From positions 1 through 64,000 of the forward strand of contig JASJDS010000002.1 in assembly GCA_030065055.1 (NCBI GenBank): a stretch of DNA of 64,000 nt, in the 5' to 3' direction. Both the position numbers and the translations under genes were made by a program. The notes under the pieces are model-generated. The model did not search any database. It saw nothing but the letters and a program-made list of their open reading frames with translations, and was not told where the DNA came from. This stretch comes from Calothrix sp. MO_192.B10 (GTDB lineage Bacteria; Cyanobacteriota; Cyanobacteriia; Cyanobacteriales; Nostocaceae). This document shows positions 1 to 9,043 of this stretch, one piece after another. Positions within the stretch are counted from its first letter, which is position 1, and each line of letters begins with the position of its first letter.

Positions 1-26
1 CCTGCCTCTATTTAAATAGAGGCAGG
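1..26. terminator. Perfect 13-bp inverted repeat upstream of proB
   Basis: The first 26 bases form a perfect palindrome (arms CCTGCCTCTATTT and its complement) with no loop bases. No long T-run follows. It could end a gene lying upstream of the window or be a small palindromic repeat; the sequence cannot decide between these. Confidence 0.4.
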
Positions 27-100
27 CGCTTGGATAATTTATTCCTGGGTTCTGAATGTTTGATCAACACATAATCGTAACCAGGAATATACCTTGCTCC

Positions 101-1216
101 ATGTCGTCAACCATCGTAGTTAAAATCGGAACTTCCAGTCTGACACAGCCAGAAACAGGACAGTTAGCACTTTCGACCATTGCAACCTTAGCAGAAACCC
201 TATCTCATCTACGACGCAACAATTATCGCGTTATTTTGGTTTCCTCTGGTGCAGTTGGTGTTGGTTGTGCGCGTTTGGGGTTAACAGAACGACCCAAAAG
301 TATTACTATCAAACAAGCGATCGCAGCAGTAGGACAAGGTCGGTTAATGCGGGTGTATGACGATTTATTTACCACCCTCCAACAACCCATAGCCCAAGTT
401 TTATTAACTCGTAGCGATTTAGTGCAACGCAGCCGTTATTTGAATGTCTACAACACCTTACAAGAGTTGTTGGCATTGGGAGTGATTCCCGTTGTGAATG
501 AGAATGATACTGTGGCTGTGGATGAGTTAAAATTCGGCGACAATGATACCCTTTCAGCCTTAGTTGCCAGTTTAGTAGAAGCAGACAAGTTATTTTTACT
601 CACCGATGTAGATCGACTATACTCCGCAGATCCCCGTCATGTAGCTGATGCTCAACCAATTACATTAGTTAGTAATATTGAGGAATTAAACGCCTTACAG
701 ATAGAAACGGGTAATTCTGGTTCCCAATGGGGTACGGGGGGAATGGCAACTAAAATTGCAGCAGCGAGAATTGCTAGTAGTGCGGGAGTGCGAACCATTA
801 TTACCGAAGGACGTAATCCCCGGAACATAGAAAAAATCTTACAAGGGGAACCCATTGGTACTCATTTTGAACCCCATCCCGAACCCACATCTGCTCGTAA
901 ACGGTGGATAGCTTATGGTTTAGTACCTGGCGGTAAATTATATTTAGATCCTGGGGCAGTATTAGCCATTTCCCAATCGGGTAAATCATTGTTAGCCGCT
1001 GGTATTACCACAGTCGAAGGAAAATTTGATACCCAGGATGCGGTACAATTGTGCGATCGCAACGGTAATGAAATTGCCAGAGGATTGGTTAACTACAATA
1101 GTCAAGAACTAGAAAAAATTTGTGGGCATAGTTCTAGTGACATTCCTGCCATTCTTGGTTATGAAGGTCCAGAAACAGTGATTCACAGAGATAATTTGGT
1201 TTTAACTGCTGTGTAG
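101..1216 (+). CDS. proB: Glutamate 5-kinase (ProB)
   Basis: This enzyme phosphorylates glutamate at the gamma-carboxyl, the first step of proline synthesis, in the cytoplasm. The N-terminus [11 protein letters not shown] is the nucleotide-binding start of the amino-acid kinase fold. [17 protein letters not shown] is the glutamate-binding loop, and [11 protein letters not shown] and GTGGMATKI are family hallmarks. A PUA domain fills roughly the last 90 residues. The frame is open from position 56, but the ATG at 101 gives [13 protein letters not shown] and a usual length of 371 residues, so I chose it. No proA lies beside it. The gene seems monocistronic, with a dispersed repeat just downstream. 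Confidence 0.95.
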   Translation: MSSTIVVKIGTSSLTQPETGQLALSTIATLAETLSHLRRNNYRVILVSSGAVGVGCARLGLTERPKSITIKQAIAAVGQGRLMRVYDDLFTTLQQPIAQVLLTRSDLVQRSRYLNVYNTLQELLALGVIPVVNENDTVAVDELKFGDNDTLSALVASLVEADKLFLLTDVDRLYSADPRHVADAQPITLVSNIEELNALQIETGNSGSQWGTGGMATKIAAARIASSAGVRTIITEGRNPRNIEKILQGEPIGTHFEPHPEPTSARKRWIAYGLVPGGKLYLDPGAVLAISQSGKSLLAAGITTVEGKFDTQDAVQLCDRNGNEIARGLVNYNSQELEKICGHSSSDIPAILGYEGPETVIHRDNLVLTAV

Positions 1217-1226
1217 TTTCTCAGAT

Positions 1227-1309
1227 ATTTCCATAATTGAAATTACCACGGAAACTGACAAGTCATCACCAACGGATGTGATGAGAATGTTTGTCCTATC
1301 GTAGATCCC
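1227..1309. repeat. Dispersed 83-bp repeat, copy 1
   Basis: This stretch downstream of proB is closely similar to 22646-22729, which follows the first Uma2 gene. Shared blocks include TGAAATTACCACGG, GACAAGTCATCACCAA and GAATGTTTGTCCTAT. Both copies lie directly after a stop codon. It has no coding content. Its function is unknown. Confidence 0.75.
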
Positions 1310-1420
1310 ATATTCCACAGGTGCGATCGCTTTCATTGCAGTGCTACATCTCTACATAGGTTGCAATTTTACTAAAAAATATAGGTAAATATAACTCGTA
1401 GCTTAATTCAGTAATCCATA

Positions 1421-2242
1421 TTATGGGGTACCGTTTTCCTCCAACCAAGCAATCAAATCATCAATTTCAGAAATATCGAACAAAGCTACACATAAAGTTT
1501 CTAACTTCTCAACAGGTAAAACTTCAACCTTTTCAACAATGAATGATTCCAAATTTCCAAAACGTTTTTTAAGCAAAAGCATACACAATAACAGCTTTCC
1601 CTTTTCTTCTCCCTTTTGTTCGATATCTTGGTAAATAACTGACTCTCGCATAATATCCTCGCTTAAAAATCTACGAATTAAATCCTTCTCAAATTTTAAA
1701 CCTGCTAAAATCTCCGTATATGCTGCTATCTCTTGTCTTGACTCCCTACTAGGAATTTTAGCAACACTTTGGGCTACCTGGGATAATAACTGTTCGGGAG
1801 AATCTGTACGTGTTAATGGTGCAAGGGGTAGTAATGCTGGGTTATTAAGAAACATTGTAGAATCTTGCTCCCACATTCGTATGACTCGGTAACGATGGGA
1901 TGTCATTTCATTGATATATTCTTCAGTGAAAGCGATTTCGTTATTTATTTCTTGCAAAAAGATAACTACTTGCGTAATTGGAACATCATATTGTCTTACC
2001 AATCTCACGAAATAATCCAACATCCGCAAGGGAATCGGGGGGGTAGATTTAGTTAAAGTCTGAAATTCAATATGTAAAATTCTATTTTTTGTTTGTAGGA
2101 AAGTCACAGAATCTGCCCGTATTGGTTCGATACTCAATTCTGTTTTTAAGACTTTTACTGGTGATTCTACAGTTATTAACCAACGAGCAAAGTCTTCAGG
2201 ATATTTTTCTGCTAATAACTTACAAACGTTATCTGTACTCAC
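1421..2242 (-). CDS. Rpn family nuclease-like protein with C-terminal DUF4351
   Basis: The protein has 273 residues. The N-terminal two thirds match the Rpn (recombination-promoting nuclease, PD-(D/E)XK transposase-like) families that are abundant in cyanobacteria. The candidate active-site pattern is an Asp at about residue 44 followed by HIEFQT (E-x-Q type core). The C-terminal part, from about residue 205 (LLLCMLLLKKRFG to the end), resembles DUF4351, with its typical ending on IDDLIAWLEEN. Rpn proteins are endonucleases linked to RecA-independent recombination; that role is taken from the family. It lies alone on the minus strand between repeat-rich gaps, as mobile or accessory genes often do. 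Confidence 0.8.
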   Translation of the reverse strand: MSTDNVCKLLAEKYPEDFARWLITVESPVKVLKTELSIEPIRADSVTFLQTKNRILHIEFQTLTKSTPPIPLRMLDYFVRLVRQYDVPITQVVIFLQEINNEIAFTEEYINEMTSHRYRVIRMWEQDSTMFLNNPALLPLAPLTRTDSPEQLLSQVAQSVAKIPSRESRQEIAAYTEILAGLKFEKDLIRRFLSEDIMRESVIYQDIEQKGEEKGKLLLCMLLLKKRFGNLESFIVEKVEVLPVEKLETLCVALFDISEIDDLIAWLEENGTP

Positions 2243-2356
2243 TATGACACCCGGATTTATATATTTATGATTATAGATTTTTTATGAGTCAAATATTCCC
2301 GATTTATTATTCTGATATTAAGTAAGTCGGCGCAAACAATTCAAGGTATGTCATTG

Positions 2357-2566
2357 CGTAAAGCCTACGGCTCCCGCTGAGTCCTTACGGACAAGCTTAC
2401 GCGTACCGCAAGGTCCTCCGTAGGACTTACGCTTAGAGCGCAGCTCCTCTGTAAGAGGCGTGGAATGAAGTGAAACGTAAAGCCTACGGCTCCCGCTGAG
2501 TCCTAAATCCTACGGAGAACGGACACGCTGTGCGTACCGCAAGGTCGTCCGTAGGACTTACGCTTA
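2357..2566. repeat. Two tandem palindrome-rich repeats (CGTAAAGCCTACGGC type)
   Basis: Two related copies lie at about 2357-2433 and 2476-2566. Each starts CGTAAAGCCTACGGCTCCCG, passes through GCGTACCGCAAGGTC and ends CCGTAGGACTTACGCTTA. The ends of each copy are complementary, so each can fold into a long hairpin. Related pieces recur near 16389-16476 and 60735-60765. This is a dispersed cyanobacterial repeat family; no gene is seen here. Confidence 0.75.
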
Positions 2567-2602
2567 ATTTTTGAAAAAATATGTAGGGTTCAATTAAATA
2601 TA

Positions 2603-2741
2603 AACAAAACTGCCCAGCCTTACCCAAATCTACCCTGTATTTCCACGCTTTTTTGGCTTGCGGCGCGGGGGTTATTTATACAAACAACTTAATTCTACAA
2701 CGTGTCAAACCCCCGCGCCGCAAAGGCTGGGCAGTTTTGTT
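2603..2741. mobile_element. MITE-like 139-bp nested inverted repeat
   Basis: The 19-bp left end (2603-2621, starting AACAAAACTGCCCAGCC) is perfectly complementary to 2723-2741. Inside it, a 14-bp arm (2660-2673, GCGGCGCGGGGGTT) pairs with the segment around 2708-2721. The result is a long two-part hairpin. No transposase is present and no clear target duplication is visible. It looks like a small non-autonomous element or a repeat of that origin. Confidence 0.6.
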
Positions 2742-2751
2742 CAGATTTTCG

Positions 2752-2856
2752 GTAGGGGTGTGTTGTCGCACAGCGCAACGCACCAAAATCCGGATGAATG
2801 GTGCGTTACGCTTACGCTTTAGCGTAGCCATGCCCGGAGGGCTATACGCACCCTAC
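2752..2856. repeat. Imperfect palindromic repeat with GTAGGG/CCCTAC ends
   Basis: This segment begins GTAGGGGTG and ends CGCACCCTAC. It contains internal complementary blocks built around GGTGCGTTACGC and GCAACGCACC. It is a common type of cyanobacterial palindromic repeat. An open frame crossing it (2653-2982) has no coding character. Confidence 0.55.
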
Positions 2857-3048
2857 AAACTACAAACACTACAAACACCTAATTTCGTTCAAAAATCAAA
2901 CCGGATTCCTATATTCTCATTTAATATTAATCTTTTTAATTTAATATTAATCAAAGTCTCACTCAAGATTAACCTACAATAATAATATTCCATTCATCAT
3001 ATTCTATATACACATTAAATGTAGTTTTGAACAGCAGAGAATACAGAC

Positions 3049-3378
3049 ATGAAAACTAATAATCAAGTTGATGTGCCAATAGTTCTCGCCGGAAGATACA
3101 AAATTAAGCCAGAAAAAAGAGAGCGTTTTTTAGAACTTGCTCAAGCTGGGGTAGAACCTACTAGAAAAGAATCAGGTAATATTAGCTATAGTTTTTACGA
3201 AGAAGCTGGGGTAAAAAACTCATTTATTTATTTTGAAGAGTGGCAAAGTCGAGAGGCATTGGCAGAACATTTAAATCAGCCTTATATCATTCCTCTATTA
3301 AAGGAGTTTCCAGAAATGGTAGATGGAGAAGCAGATGTGAGAATTTATGATATAGAGGCTATAACCTATGGGCTATAG
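3049..3378 (+). CDS. Putative quinol monooxygenase, ABM-domain protein
   Basis: This 109-residue protein is the size of single-domain antibiotic-biosynthesis-monooxygenase (ABM, YgiN-like) proteins, which form dimeric ferredoxin-like barrels and often act on quinols or stressed aromatic compounds without a cofactor. Visible hallmarks are the opening strand VLAGRYKIKPEKRERFLELA, the segment SGNISYSFYEE, and YFEEWQSREALAEHLNQP. No signal peptide is present. It stands alone, with its own ATG and only a weak Shine-Dalgarno stretch. The true substrate cannot be read from the sequence. Other oxidation-related genes (tyrosinase, nitroreductase) lie within 10 kb. Confidence 0.85.
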   Translation: MKTNNQVDVPIVLAGRYKIKPEKRERFLELAQAGVEPTRKESGNISYSFYEEAGVKNSFIYFEEWQSREALAEHLNQPYIIPLLKEFPEMVDGEADVRIYDIEAITYGL

Positions 3379-3438
3379 GTCATATGAAACTAATTAAGCA
3401 AGGTTATATGATATCAATTATCAGATTTAAACAATAGA

Positions 3439-3558
3439 TAAACCTCGTCTGACTTGAGAACCGTGGCTTTATAACGTGACTTTGGGATTGCTTCCTTACG
3501 TCGCAATGACACATCTGAAAAATTAACAACTCCAGGTTTCAATATGGATGAGGTTTAA
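3439..3558. mobile_element. 120-bp MITE-like repeat (TAAACCTCGTC family), reverse copy
   Basis: The element is bounded by TAAACCTCGTC and the near-complement GATGAGGTTTA. It carries the internal blocks TTGCTTCCTTACGTCGCAAT and CTCCAGGTTTCAA. Full-length copies of almost the same size occur in opposite orientation at 12883-13001 and 20992-21111, and a split copy at 20910-21375. The constant length and ends mark it as a non-autonomous mobile repeat. Confidence 0.75.
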
Positions 3559-3627
3559 TATCGTATTTATCTATTAATAAATTTGTCAAAATGATATATT
3601 GTCTTCGCTTTTAACAATAGGTTGATG

Positions 3628-3673
3628 AGAGATTTAATAGCAAATTTATTTAAATTTTCAGCATTAAATCTCT
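3628..3673. promoter_or_regulatory. 11-bp stem hairpin in the amidohydrolase leader
   Basis: AGAGATTTAAT (3628-3638) is perfectly complementary to 3663-3673, with a 24-base AT-rich loop. It lies about 40 bases before the amidohydrolase start and might be a leader hairpin or an operator. There is no direct evidence of function. Confidence 0.35.
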
Positions 3674-3715
3674 GTTTATTCTACATTTAGTCTTCAAGAT
3701 AATGGAACTAGAATT

Positions 3716-5683
3716 ATGTTTGGTAATAGTCCCATAGCCAGAAGAAATTTTATTAAGTTAGCAGTTGCATCAGGGGTATCCACTTACTTTCTAACTTCAT
3801 GCCTTAAGTCTGAAGATACAGCAATTAATCAAAATACAAAAGCCGATTTAATCCTCAGAAATGGGCGTATTGCCACACAGGATCAACGCCGTTCCTTTGC
3901 TGAAGCTGTGGCTGTAACTAATGGTAAATTTATTGCTGTGGGTACAGATAAGGAGGTGATGGCATATAAAGGCGATCGCACCAAGGTGATTGATGTGAAG
4001 GGTAAAACAGTTATTCCTGGCATTAATGACACCCACACCCATTTGATTCGTGGTGGACTCAATTATAATATGGAGTTGCGTTGGGATGGCGTTCCATCTT
4101 TAGCTGATGCCCTGAGAATGCTGAGAGAACAGGCGTTACGGACACCTGCACCACAGTGGGTAAGGGTGATTGGTGGCTGGTCAGAGTTTCAGTTCGCCGA
4201 ACGCCGGATGCCGACCCTAGATGAAATTAATGCAGTTTCTCAAGATGTTCCGGTCTTTATTCTCCATCTTTACGACCGGGCTTTGCTTAATCGTGCAGCA
4301 CTCCGTGCCCTAGGAATTGACAAAAGTAGTGTAGCTCCCCAAGGGTCAACCATTCAACGGGATAGTAAAGGAAATCCCACAGGATTAATAATTGCTCAAC
4401 CGAATGCAGCCATTCTTTATGCTTCCATCGGTCAAGGACCAAAACTGAGTCCAGAGGATCAAATTAATTCCAGTCGTCACTACATGCGGGAAATGAACCG
4501 CTTAGGTATTACCAGCGTCATAGATGCTGGTGGTGGCGGACAAAATTTTCCAGAAGATTATCAAATTATCGATCGCCTTCATCAAGAAGGTTTGCTAACT
4601 GTTCGTATTGCCTACAATTTATTTACCCAAAGACCAGGGAAAGAAATAGATGATTTTAGTAACTGGACTAAAATTACTGACCCTGGGAAAGGAGATGATT
4701 TCTATCGTGTCAATGGTGCAGGGGAACTCTTAGTTTACTCAGCTGGTGACTTTGAAGATTTCACAGAACCCCGACCAGAATTACCCCAAAATATGGAAGC
4801 CAATTTGAAGGCAGTGGTGAAACTGCTAGCTGAAAAACGTTGGCCCTTCCGTCTGCATGGCACCTATGATCAATCTATCAGCCGTTTCCTGAACATCTTT
4901 GAAGAAGTAAATCGCGAGGTTCCTTTTAATGGAATGCATTGGATTTTAGACCATGCTGAAACCATTACAGACAAAAACATAGAACGTGTGCAAGCATTGG
5001 GTGGAGGTATTGCGGTTCAGCATCGCATGGCTTATCAAGGAGAGTATTTTCTCAATAGATATGGTAAAAAATTAACCGAACGCACTCCTCCAATCAAAAA
5101 GATGTTAGCAATGGGAGTTCCGGTAAGTTCCGGTACTGATGGAACGCGGGTTGCTAGCTATAACCCTTGGGTTGGTCTTTACTGGCTCGTCAGCGGTAAA
5201 ACTGTAGGTGGAACTAGCCTTTACCCAGAAGCCAATCGTTTCGATCGCATGGAAGCCTTGAGACTATATACAGCCAACGCAGGCTGGTTCTCAAATCAAG
5301 AAGGGGTAAAAGGTGCGATCGCACCAGGTCAGTTAGCTGATATGGTTGTTCTATCTGAGGATTATTTCTCAATACCTGAAGAACGCATCCGGGGTTTAGA
5401 ATCTGTTCTAACTATTGTTGACGGTAAACCTGTGTATGCCGCAGGTGAATTTAAAGACCTCGCACCACCACCATTACCAGTTAGTCCCGATTGGTCACCA
5501 GTTAAGTATTACGGTGGAGACCAAAACTCTCGGTTGATTACTAAAGTCTCCCATTTACCTTCCCATGTAGGTTGTTGCGCTCCAGTTCAAAATTTTGCTG
5601 GTAAGAATTCACCCATATCCCTCAGTAGTGCTGGTAGTTTATCTGGGTTATGGGGAAATCTTGGTTGTGCATGTTCTTTCTAA
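3716..5683 (+). CDS. Exported amidohydrolase (YtcJ-like), probable Tat lipoprotein
   Basis: This 655-residue metal-dependent hydrolase belongs to the amidohydrolase_3 (YtcJ-like) group. The N-terminus holds a twin-arginine motif (ARRNFIK, Arg9-Arg10), a hydrophobic stretch and a lipobox-like LTSC with Cys29, so it is probably exported folded and may be lipid-anchored. Metal ligands of the barrel are visible: HTH at 107-109, a His near 381 (LHGTYD), a His near 411 (DHAE) and an Asp near 472 (GTDGTR). The last 40 residues contain a CC pair and a CAC motif, an unusual Cys-rich tail. The substrate is unknown for the family. The gene stands alone, followed by about 970 bases of repeats. Confidence 0.85.
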   Translation: MFGNSPIARRNFIKLAVASGVSTYFLTSCLKSEDTAINQNTKADLILRNGRIATQDQRRSFAEAVAVTNGKFIAVGTDKEVMAYKGDRTKVIDVKGKTVIPGINDTHTHLIRGGLNYNMELRWDGVPSLADALRMLREQALRTPAPQWVRVIGGWSEFQFAERRMPTLDEINAVSQDVPVFILHLYDRALLNRAALRALGIDKSSVAPQGSTIQRDSKGNPTGLIIAQPNAAILYASIGQGPKLSPEDQINSSRHYMREMNRLGITSVIDAGGGGQNFPEDYQIIDRLHQEGLLTVRIAYNLFTQRPGKEIDDFSNWTKITDPGKGDDFYRVNGAGELLVYSAGDFEDFTEPRPELPQNMEANLKAVVKLLAEKRWPFRLHGTYDQSISRFLNIFEEVNREVPFNGMHWILDHAETITDKNIERVQALGGGIAVQHRMAYQGEYFLNRYGKKLTERTPPIKKMLAMGVPVSSGTDGTRVASYNPWVGLYWLVSGKTVGGTSLYPEANRFDRMEALRLYTANAGWFSNQEGVKGAIAPGQLADMVVLSEDYFSIPEERIRGLESVLTIVDGKPVYAAGEFKDLAPPPLPVSPDWSPVKYYGGDQNSRLITKVSHLPSHVGCCAPVQNFAGKNSPISLSSAGSLSGLWGNLGCACSF

Positions 5684-6022
5684 AAGAGAACAGCCACTAT
5701 AGCGCTACGCGCTAGGGAACAGGGAACAGGGAACGGGGAACAGCAGACTGTCAAAGGATTTCAGGATTTAAAAATGTCCTAACCTAAATACGTAGTGCTA
5801 TATGTACGGGAGTATCCCAAATGTGTAAATTTATTTTTTTGTAGCGCGGGCTTCTAGGGATGATTTTTATTTCGCGCAAAGACGAGCCAGTGCGTTGGGC
5901 GGCTCCGCCGACTTGAAGCAACTGGCGTGCAAAGGCGCAAAGGAACAATGTTTGTTCTCGGCTAAAAATGTAAATTCATCCCGCATTTATGCAACGCCAA
6001 ATAAGGTTTTTCCCTCCTGTCT
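5684..6022. repeat. Repeat-filled gap after the amidohydrolase gene
   Basis: The gap holds a run of GGGAACA heptamers (5714-5743) and an interspersed repeat at about 5870-5945 (GACGAGCCAGTGCGTTGGGC and GGCGGCTCCGCCGACTTG). A reverse-orientation relative of the latter lies at 19189-19277. No open frame here looks coding. Confidence 0.6.
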
Positions 6023-6627
6023 CATTTCCAGTCATTACCTCACGAAAAAATCCCACAAACAGGCATGAAAATGCGGGGGTGACTAACTCCTCAAGGGCGC
6101 ACGCAATGCGCCCCTACAAGAGCGCTGATTAACTATTTTCAAGCTAGTCTCCCACGAGAAAATCCCACACCTAAGCTGTCAACCATCAACTAACAACTAA
6201 CAACTAACAACTAACAACCATTTTCCAGTCATTACCTCACGAAAAAATCCCACAAACAGGCATGAAAATGCGGGGGTGACTAACTCCTCAAAGGCGCACG
6301 CAATGCGCCCCTACAAGAGCGCTGATTAACTATTTTCAAGCTAGTCTCCCACGAGAAAATCCCACACCTAAGCTGTCAACCATCAACTAACAACTAACAA
6401 CCATTTTCAAGTCATTCCCTCACGAAAAAATCCCACAAACAGGCATGAAAATGCGGGGGTGACTAACTCCTCAAGGGCGCACGCAATGCGCCCCTACAAG
6501 AGCGCTAATGAACTATTTTCAAGCTAGTCTCCCACGAGAAAATCCCACACCTAAGCTGTCAACCATCAACTAACAACTAACAACCAACAACTAACAACTA
6601 ACAACTAACAACCATTTTCAAGCTAGT
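6023..6627. repeat. Three tandem ~190-bp repeats containing variable heptamer runs
   Basis: Copies begin at AGTCATTACCTCACG near 6030, 6227 and 6410 (third copy ATTCCCTC), so the periods are 197 and 183 bases. Each copy has the blocks AGGCATGAAAATGCGGGGG, AAGGGCGCACGCAATGCGCC (or a close variant) and CTCCCACGAGAAAATCCCAC, and ends with TAACAAC heptamers. The heptamer number is four, two and six in the three copies. The 14-base period difference equals exactly two heptamers. The array ends just before the tyrosinase start and would lie in its leader or promoter. Confidence 0.9.
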
Positions 6628-6655
6628 CCTCCATACAATAATCTCACTAAGTACC

Positions 6656-8005
6656 GTGAAAACTCGTAAGAAACTGAAGAAATTCTCATTTTTAGCCTTT
6701 GTCGTCTTACTCACAATGACAGTGCTCCTCATCGTTGTCGGCTCGCAATTAGAGACTGTCTCTGCTCATTTTAAGACTTACTCAGAACCCGGAATACGTC
6801 CTGGCGTAGCTTATAAAATACCCTCCCTTCCTGCTCCAGACGCACCTCGTCCTGATCCAGCTTATCCCCAGTCTAATTCAGATGCGAACCTTCCAGTGCG
6901 TAAGAGTATTGTTGACTTAACACCCAAGGAGAAAGCCGCATTTGTCAATGCCCTCAAAACAGTTAAAAACACCATTCCCCAAGGTAGTAAACTGAGTATA
7001 TTTGACCAACTTGTTCTACAGCACGTTATGGTTGCAGGATTTGAGAAGCCGTTTAAATCCTCAGGTCCCGCATCAGGTTTCAATCCAGCTCATCCAGGTC
7101 ATCCTGCATTTTTACCTTGGCATCGACAGCTACTTGATGACCTGGAAAATGCTTTGCAGAAAGTAGACCCCAGTGTAACAATTCCCTACTGGGATTGGAC
7201 TGACCCCAAAGCCCTAGAGGTTATGCTCAGTGATGACTTTATGGGGGGAAATGGTAAAGGCGTTAAAGTTAAAATTCCCGGTGTCGGAACCTTTGAAGGA
7301 GGGCCAGTTCAATCCGGGCCTTTCGCTGACTGGACACTGAATGAAAAGATTCACATTGAACCGATTAATTTCTCATCATTGGGACCAAAAATTGTACGTT
7401 TTCTGCAAGTCCCTCCCTTTGACAAGTATCCCATGCCCAAAGAAGTCATCGATCGCATGATGAATCTCGATGACTACGATGTCTTTTCTGCGGTGCTAGA
7501 AGGAGGTGGTGTCGGGTTAAATGAGAAAGGAAAGTTGGTTGAAGATTGGGCAGTTCATGTCGCTTCCCATGCAATGATCGGAGGAGTGGTTTTAAAAGAT
7601 TACCAGAAAACAGCGCTTCCGGCTAACCAAGCCAGGAATCTAGGAACAATGATGAGTATCCTTAGCTCCCCCTACGATCCCACATTTTGGTTAACCCATT
7701 CTAATGTGGACCGTTTGTGGGCAGAATGGCAGGATCGCGGACATACAGGAGAAAAATTCTATCCTGCAAAAGGGAAGGATTATGGATATAATCTCAACGA
7801 TCCAATTTGGCCTTGGGATGGCGGTAAATCTAAACCAGGAAATCTGAATGATACGGACTTAGTATCTATGTTACCTGTAACCAATAAAATTATTACTGCC
7901 GCAGACCTTCTTGATTTTCGCAAACTCGGTTACACCTATGATACAACTCGTCTTCGTAGTGTAAAACCACTCCTAGAACCCAAGTCTAAACCCAAGCATT
8001 CATGA
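6656..8005 (+). CDS. Membrane-anchored tyrosinase (type 3 copper protein)
   Basis: This 449-residue protein belongs to the tyrosinase/catechol oxidase family, which oxidises phenols and o-diphenols at a dinuclear copper centre. The N-terminus has a Lys/Arg-rich start and one hydrophobic segment (about residues 11-30), so it is secreted or anchored facing outward. CuA residues are His123, one or both of His146 and His149, and His156 in HPGHPAFLPWHR. IPYWDWT follows at about 176. CuB is HVASHAMIGG near 301-310 and DPTFWLTHSNVDRLWAEW near 340-357. The start codon is GTG. A tandem-repeat array sits directly upstream. The C-terminus after about residue 420 is short and basic, so there is no long capping domain. 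Confidence 0.9.
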   Translation: MKTRKKLKKFSFLAFVVLLTMTVLLIVVGSQLETVSAHFKTYSEPGIRPGVAYKIPSLPAPDAPRPDPAYPQSNSDANLPVRKSIVDLTPKEKAAFVNALKTVKNTIPQGSKLSIFDQLVLQHVMVAGFEKPFKSSGPASGFNPAHPGHPAFLPWHRQLLDDLENALQKVDPSVTIPYWDWTDPKALEVMLSDDFMGGNGKGVKVKIPGVGTFEGGPVQSGPFADWTLNEKIHIEPINFSSLGPKIVRFLQVPPFDKYPMPKEVIDRMMNLDDYDVFSAVLEGGGVGLNEKGKLVEDWAVHVASHAMIGGVVLKDYQKTALPANQARNLGTMMSILSSPYDPTFWLTHSNVDRLWAEWQDRGHTGEKFYPAKGKDYGYNLNDPIWPWDGGKSKPGNLNDTDLVSMLPVTNKIITAADLLDFRKLGYTYDTTRLRSVKPLLEPKSKPKHS

Positions 8006-8471
8006 ATGATTAGGGAGTGTTTTCAAACCGCAAAATCCCTCACCCTAAAGGGTGGGGCTATACGATCAAAGCCCACCTCCGTGGGCTAAAAACCTTGATT
8101 CTTCGTGTCCTTTGTGCCTACCCTGCACCGAAGCCGCTGCGCGTCTAATGCGGTTCATAATTCATCCCTTTATTCAGCAACGCCAAAATCAGGTATCTCA
8201 AGCTCTTATTCTCTGCGCCTCTGCGCCTCTGCGTGAGACAAATTCATAAATCTTCACTGTTGCCTGTTGCCCGTTCCCTGTTCCCTCTCCCGTTGGCGCG
8301 GCCGCCCTGAAAGGGCTAGGGAGTTGATACTTACAAACTTTCTCAGTTTTCTCATATAACTCTTAGGGAACCCTAATTTAACCATCACAACAGATTCAGC
8401 TTCATCACCGATATTGGTTATCAACAAAGAAAAACACCGGAAACAAACATTAATTCAGGAGAACAATATTC
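8006..8471. other. Gap with repeat fragments, no gene
   Basis: At 8010-8028 it carries one end (TAGGGAGTGTTTTCAAAC) of the 183-bp inverted-repeat element found complete at 35496-35678, but the matching other end is missing. Further on are GCGCCTCTGCGCCTCTGCGT and CCCGTTCCCTGTTCCCT repeats. A short open frame at 8052-8249 covers repeat DNA and is not believable as a gene. The last 100 bases are AT-rich and could hold the promoter of the next gene. Confidence 0.55.
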
Positions 8472-9041
8472 ATGGTTAAGCGAACCAACTACTACAAAGA
8501 ATTACAAGCAGATTATTCAAGACCTGGATTAGTTGCAGAAAAACTTAAAGGGCAACTAATTGAAAAAGCTGAAAAATTTTTGGCAATGAAGGAGGATGTA
8601 CTACCAGCAATTACTGATGATTATAATCTAGATCAAATCGAACAAGAAAATAAAGAATGGTGGCCTACTCATTGCGAAGCTTTGAGACAAGGTAGAGGTG
8701 ATATTCTCACAGGTGAATATCGAGATGACCTCGTTTACTTCTGTCAAGATGGTCCCTACCAAGGTTTGGAACAACAAAAAGCACGAGAATTACATTGGTG
8801 GGCATTAATTGCTCAACCAGGAGTAACAATGGTTTGGCCTATTGTGATGTTTTCGGGAGAACATACTTATTTTGAGTGGAAATGTTTGGACGATGAAACC
8901 AACGAAACTATTGCCAAAGGAAACGTTACTTGGGTTCGTCGCGGACATAGAGGTGGTTGCTATCTGAAAACCGAACAATTAACTTTCTATCGCGATGTTT
9001 TCGCTGCTAATGAATTATTGAAATTAATTAAGGTTGCTTAA
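8472..9041 (+). CDS. Uncharacterised NTF2-like (SnoaL-type) protein
   Basis: This 189-residue soluble protein is without a signal peptide. I do not recognise a named family with certainty. The pattern EALRQGRGDILTGEYRDD, then VYFCQDGPYQGLEQQK, then a series of Trp-rich strands (WWALIAQPGVTMVWP, HTYFEWKCLDD, NVTWVRRGHRGGCYL) is what a cone-shaped NTF2-like fold looks like. A Shine-Dalgarno-like CAGGAGA precedes the ATG at suitable distance. The stop is two bases before the start of the AhpD-like gene, so the two are surely co-transcribed. A DJ-1/PfpI gene follows. The set suggests handling of a small reactive metabolite, but this is inference. Confidence 0.7.
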   Translation: MVKRTNYYKELQADYSRPGLVAEKLKGQLIEKAEKFLAMKEDVLPAITDDYNLDQIEQENKEWWPTHCEALRQGRGDILTGEYRDDLVYFCQDGPYQGLEQQKARELHWWALIAQPGVTMVWPIVMFSGEHTYFEWKCLDDETNETIAKGNVTWVRRGHRGGCYLKTEQLTFYRDVFAANELLKLIKVA

Positions 9042-9043
9042 TC

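Noticed and set aside
2653-2982. 109-residue open frame between the repeats
   Set aside because: It runs through palindromic repeat DNA, has no ribosome-binding site and no recognisable protein character.
6023-6627. Tandem repeats as a CRISPR array
   Set aside because: The units are about 190 bases with no short repeat/unique spacer structure, and no cas genes are near.
8052-8249. 65-residue open frame after the tyrosinase gene
   Set aside because: It lies over repeat fragments (GCCGCTGCGCGTCT and GCGCCTCTGCGCCTC types) and has no protein pattern.
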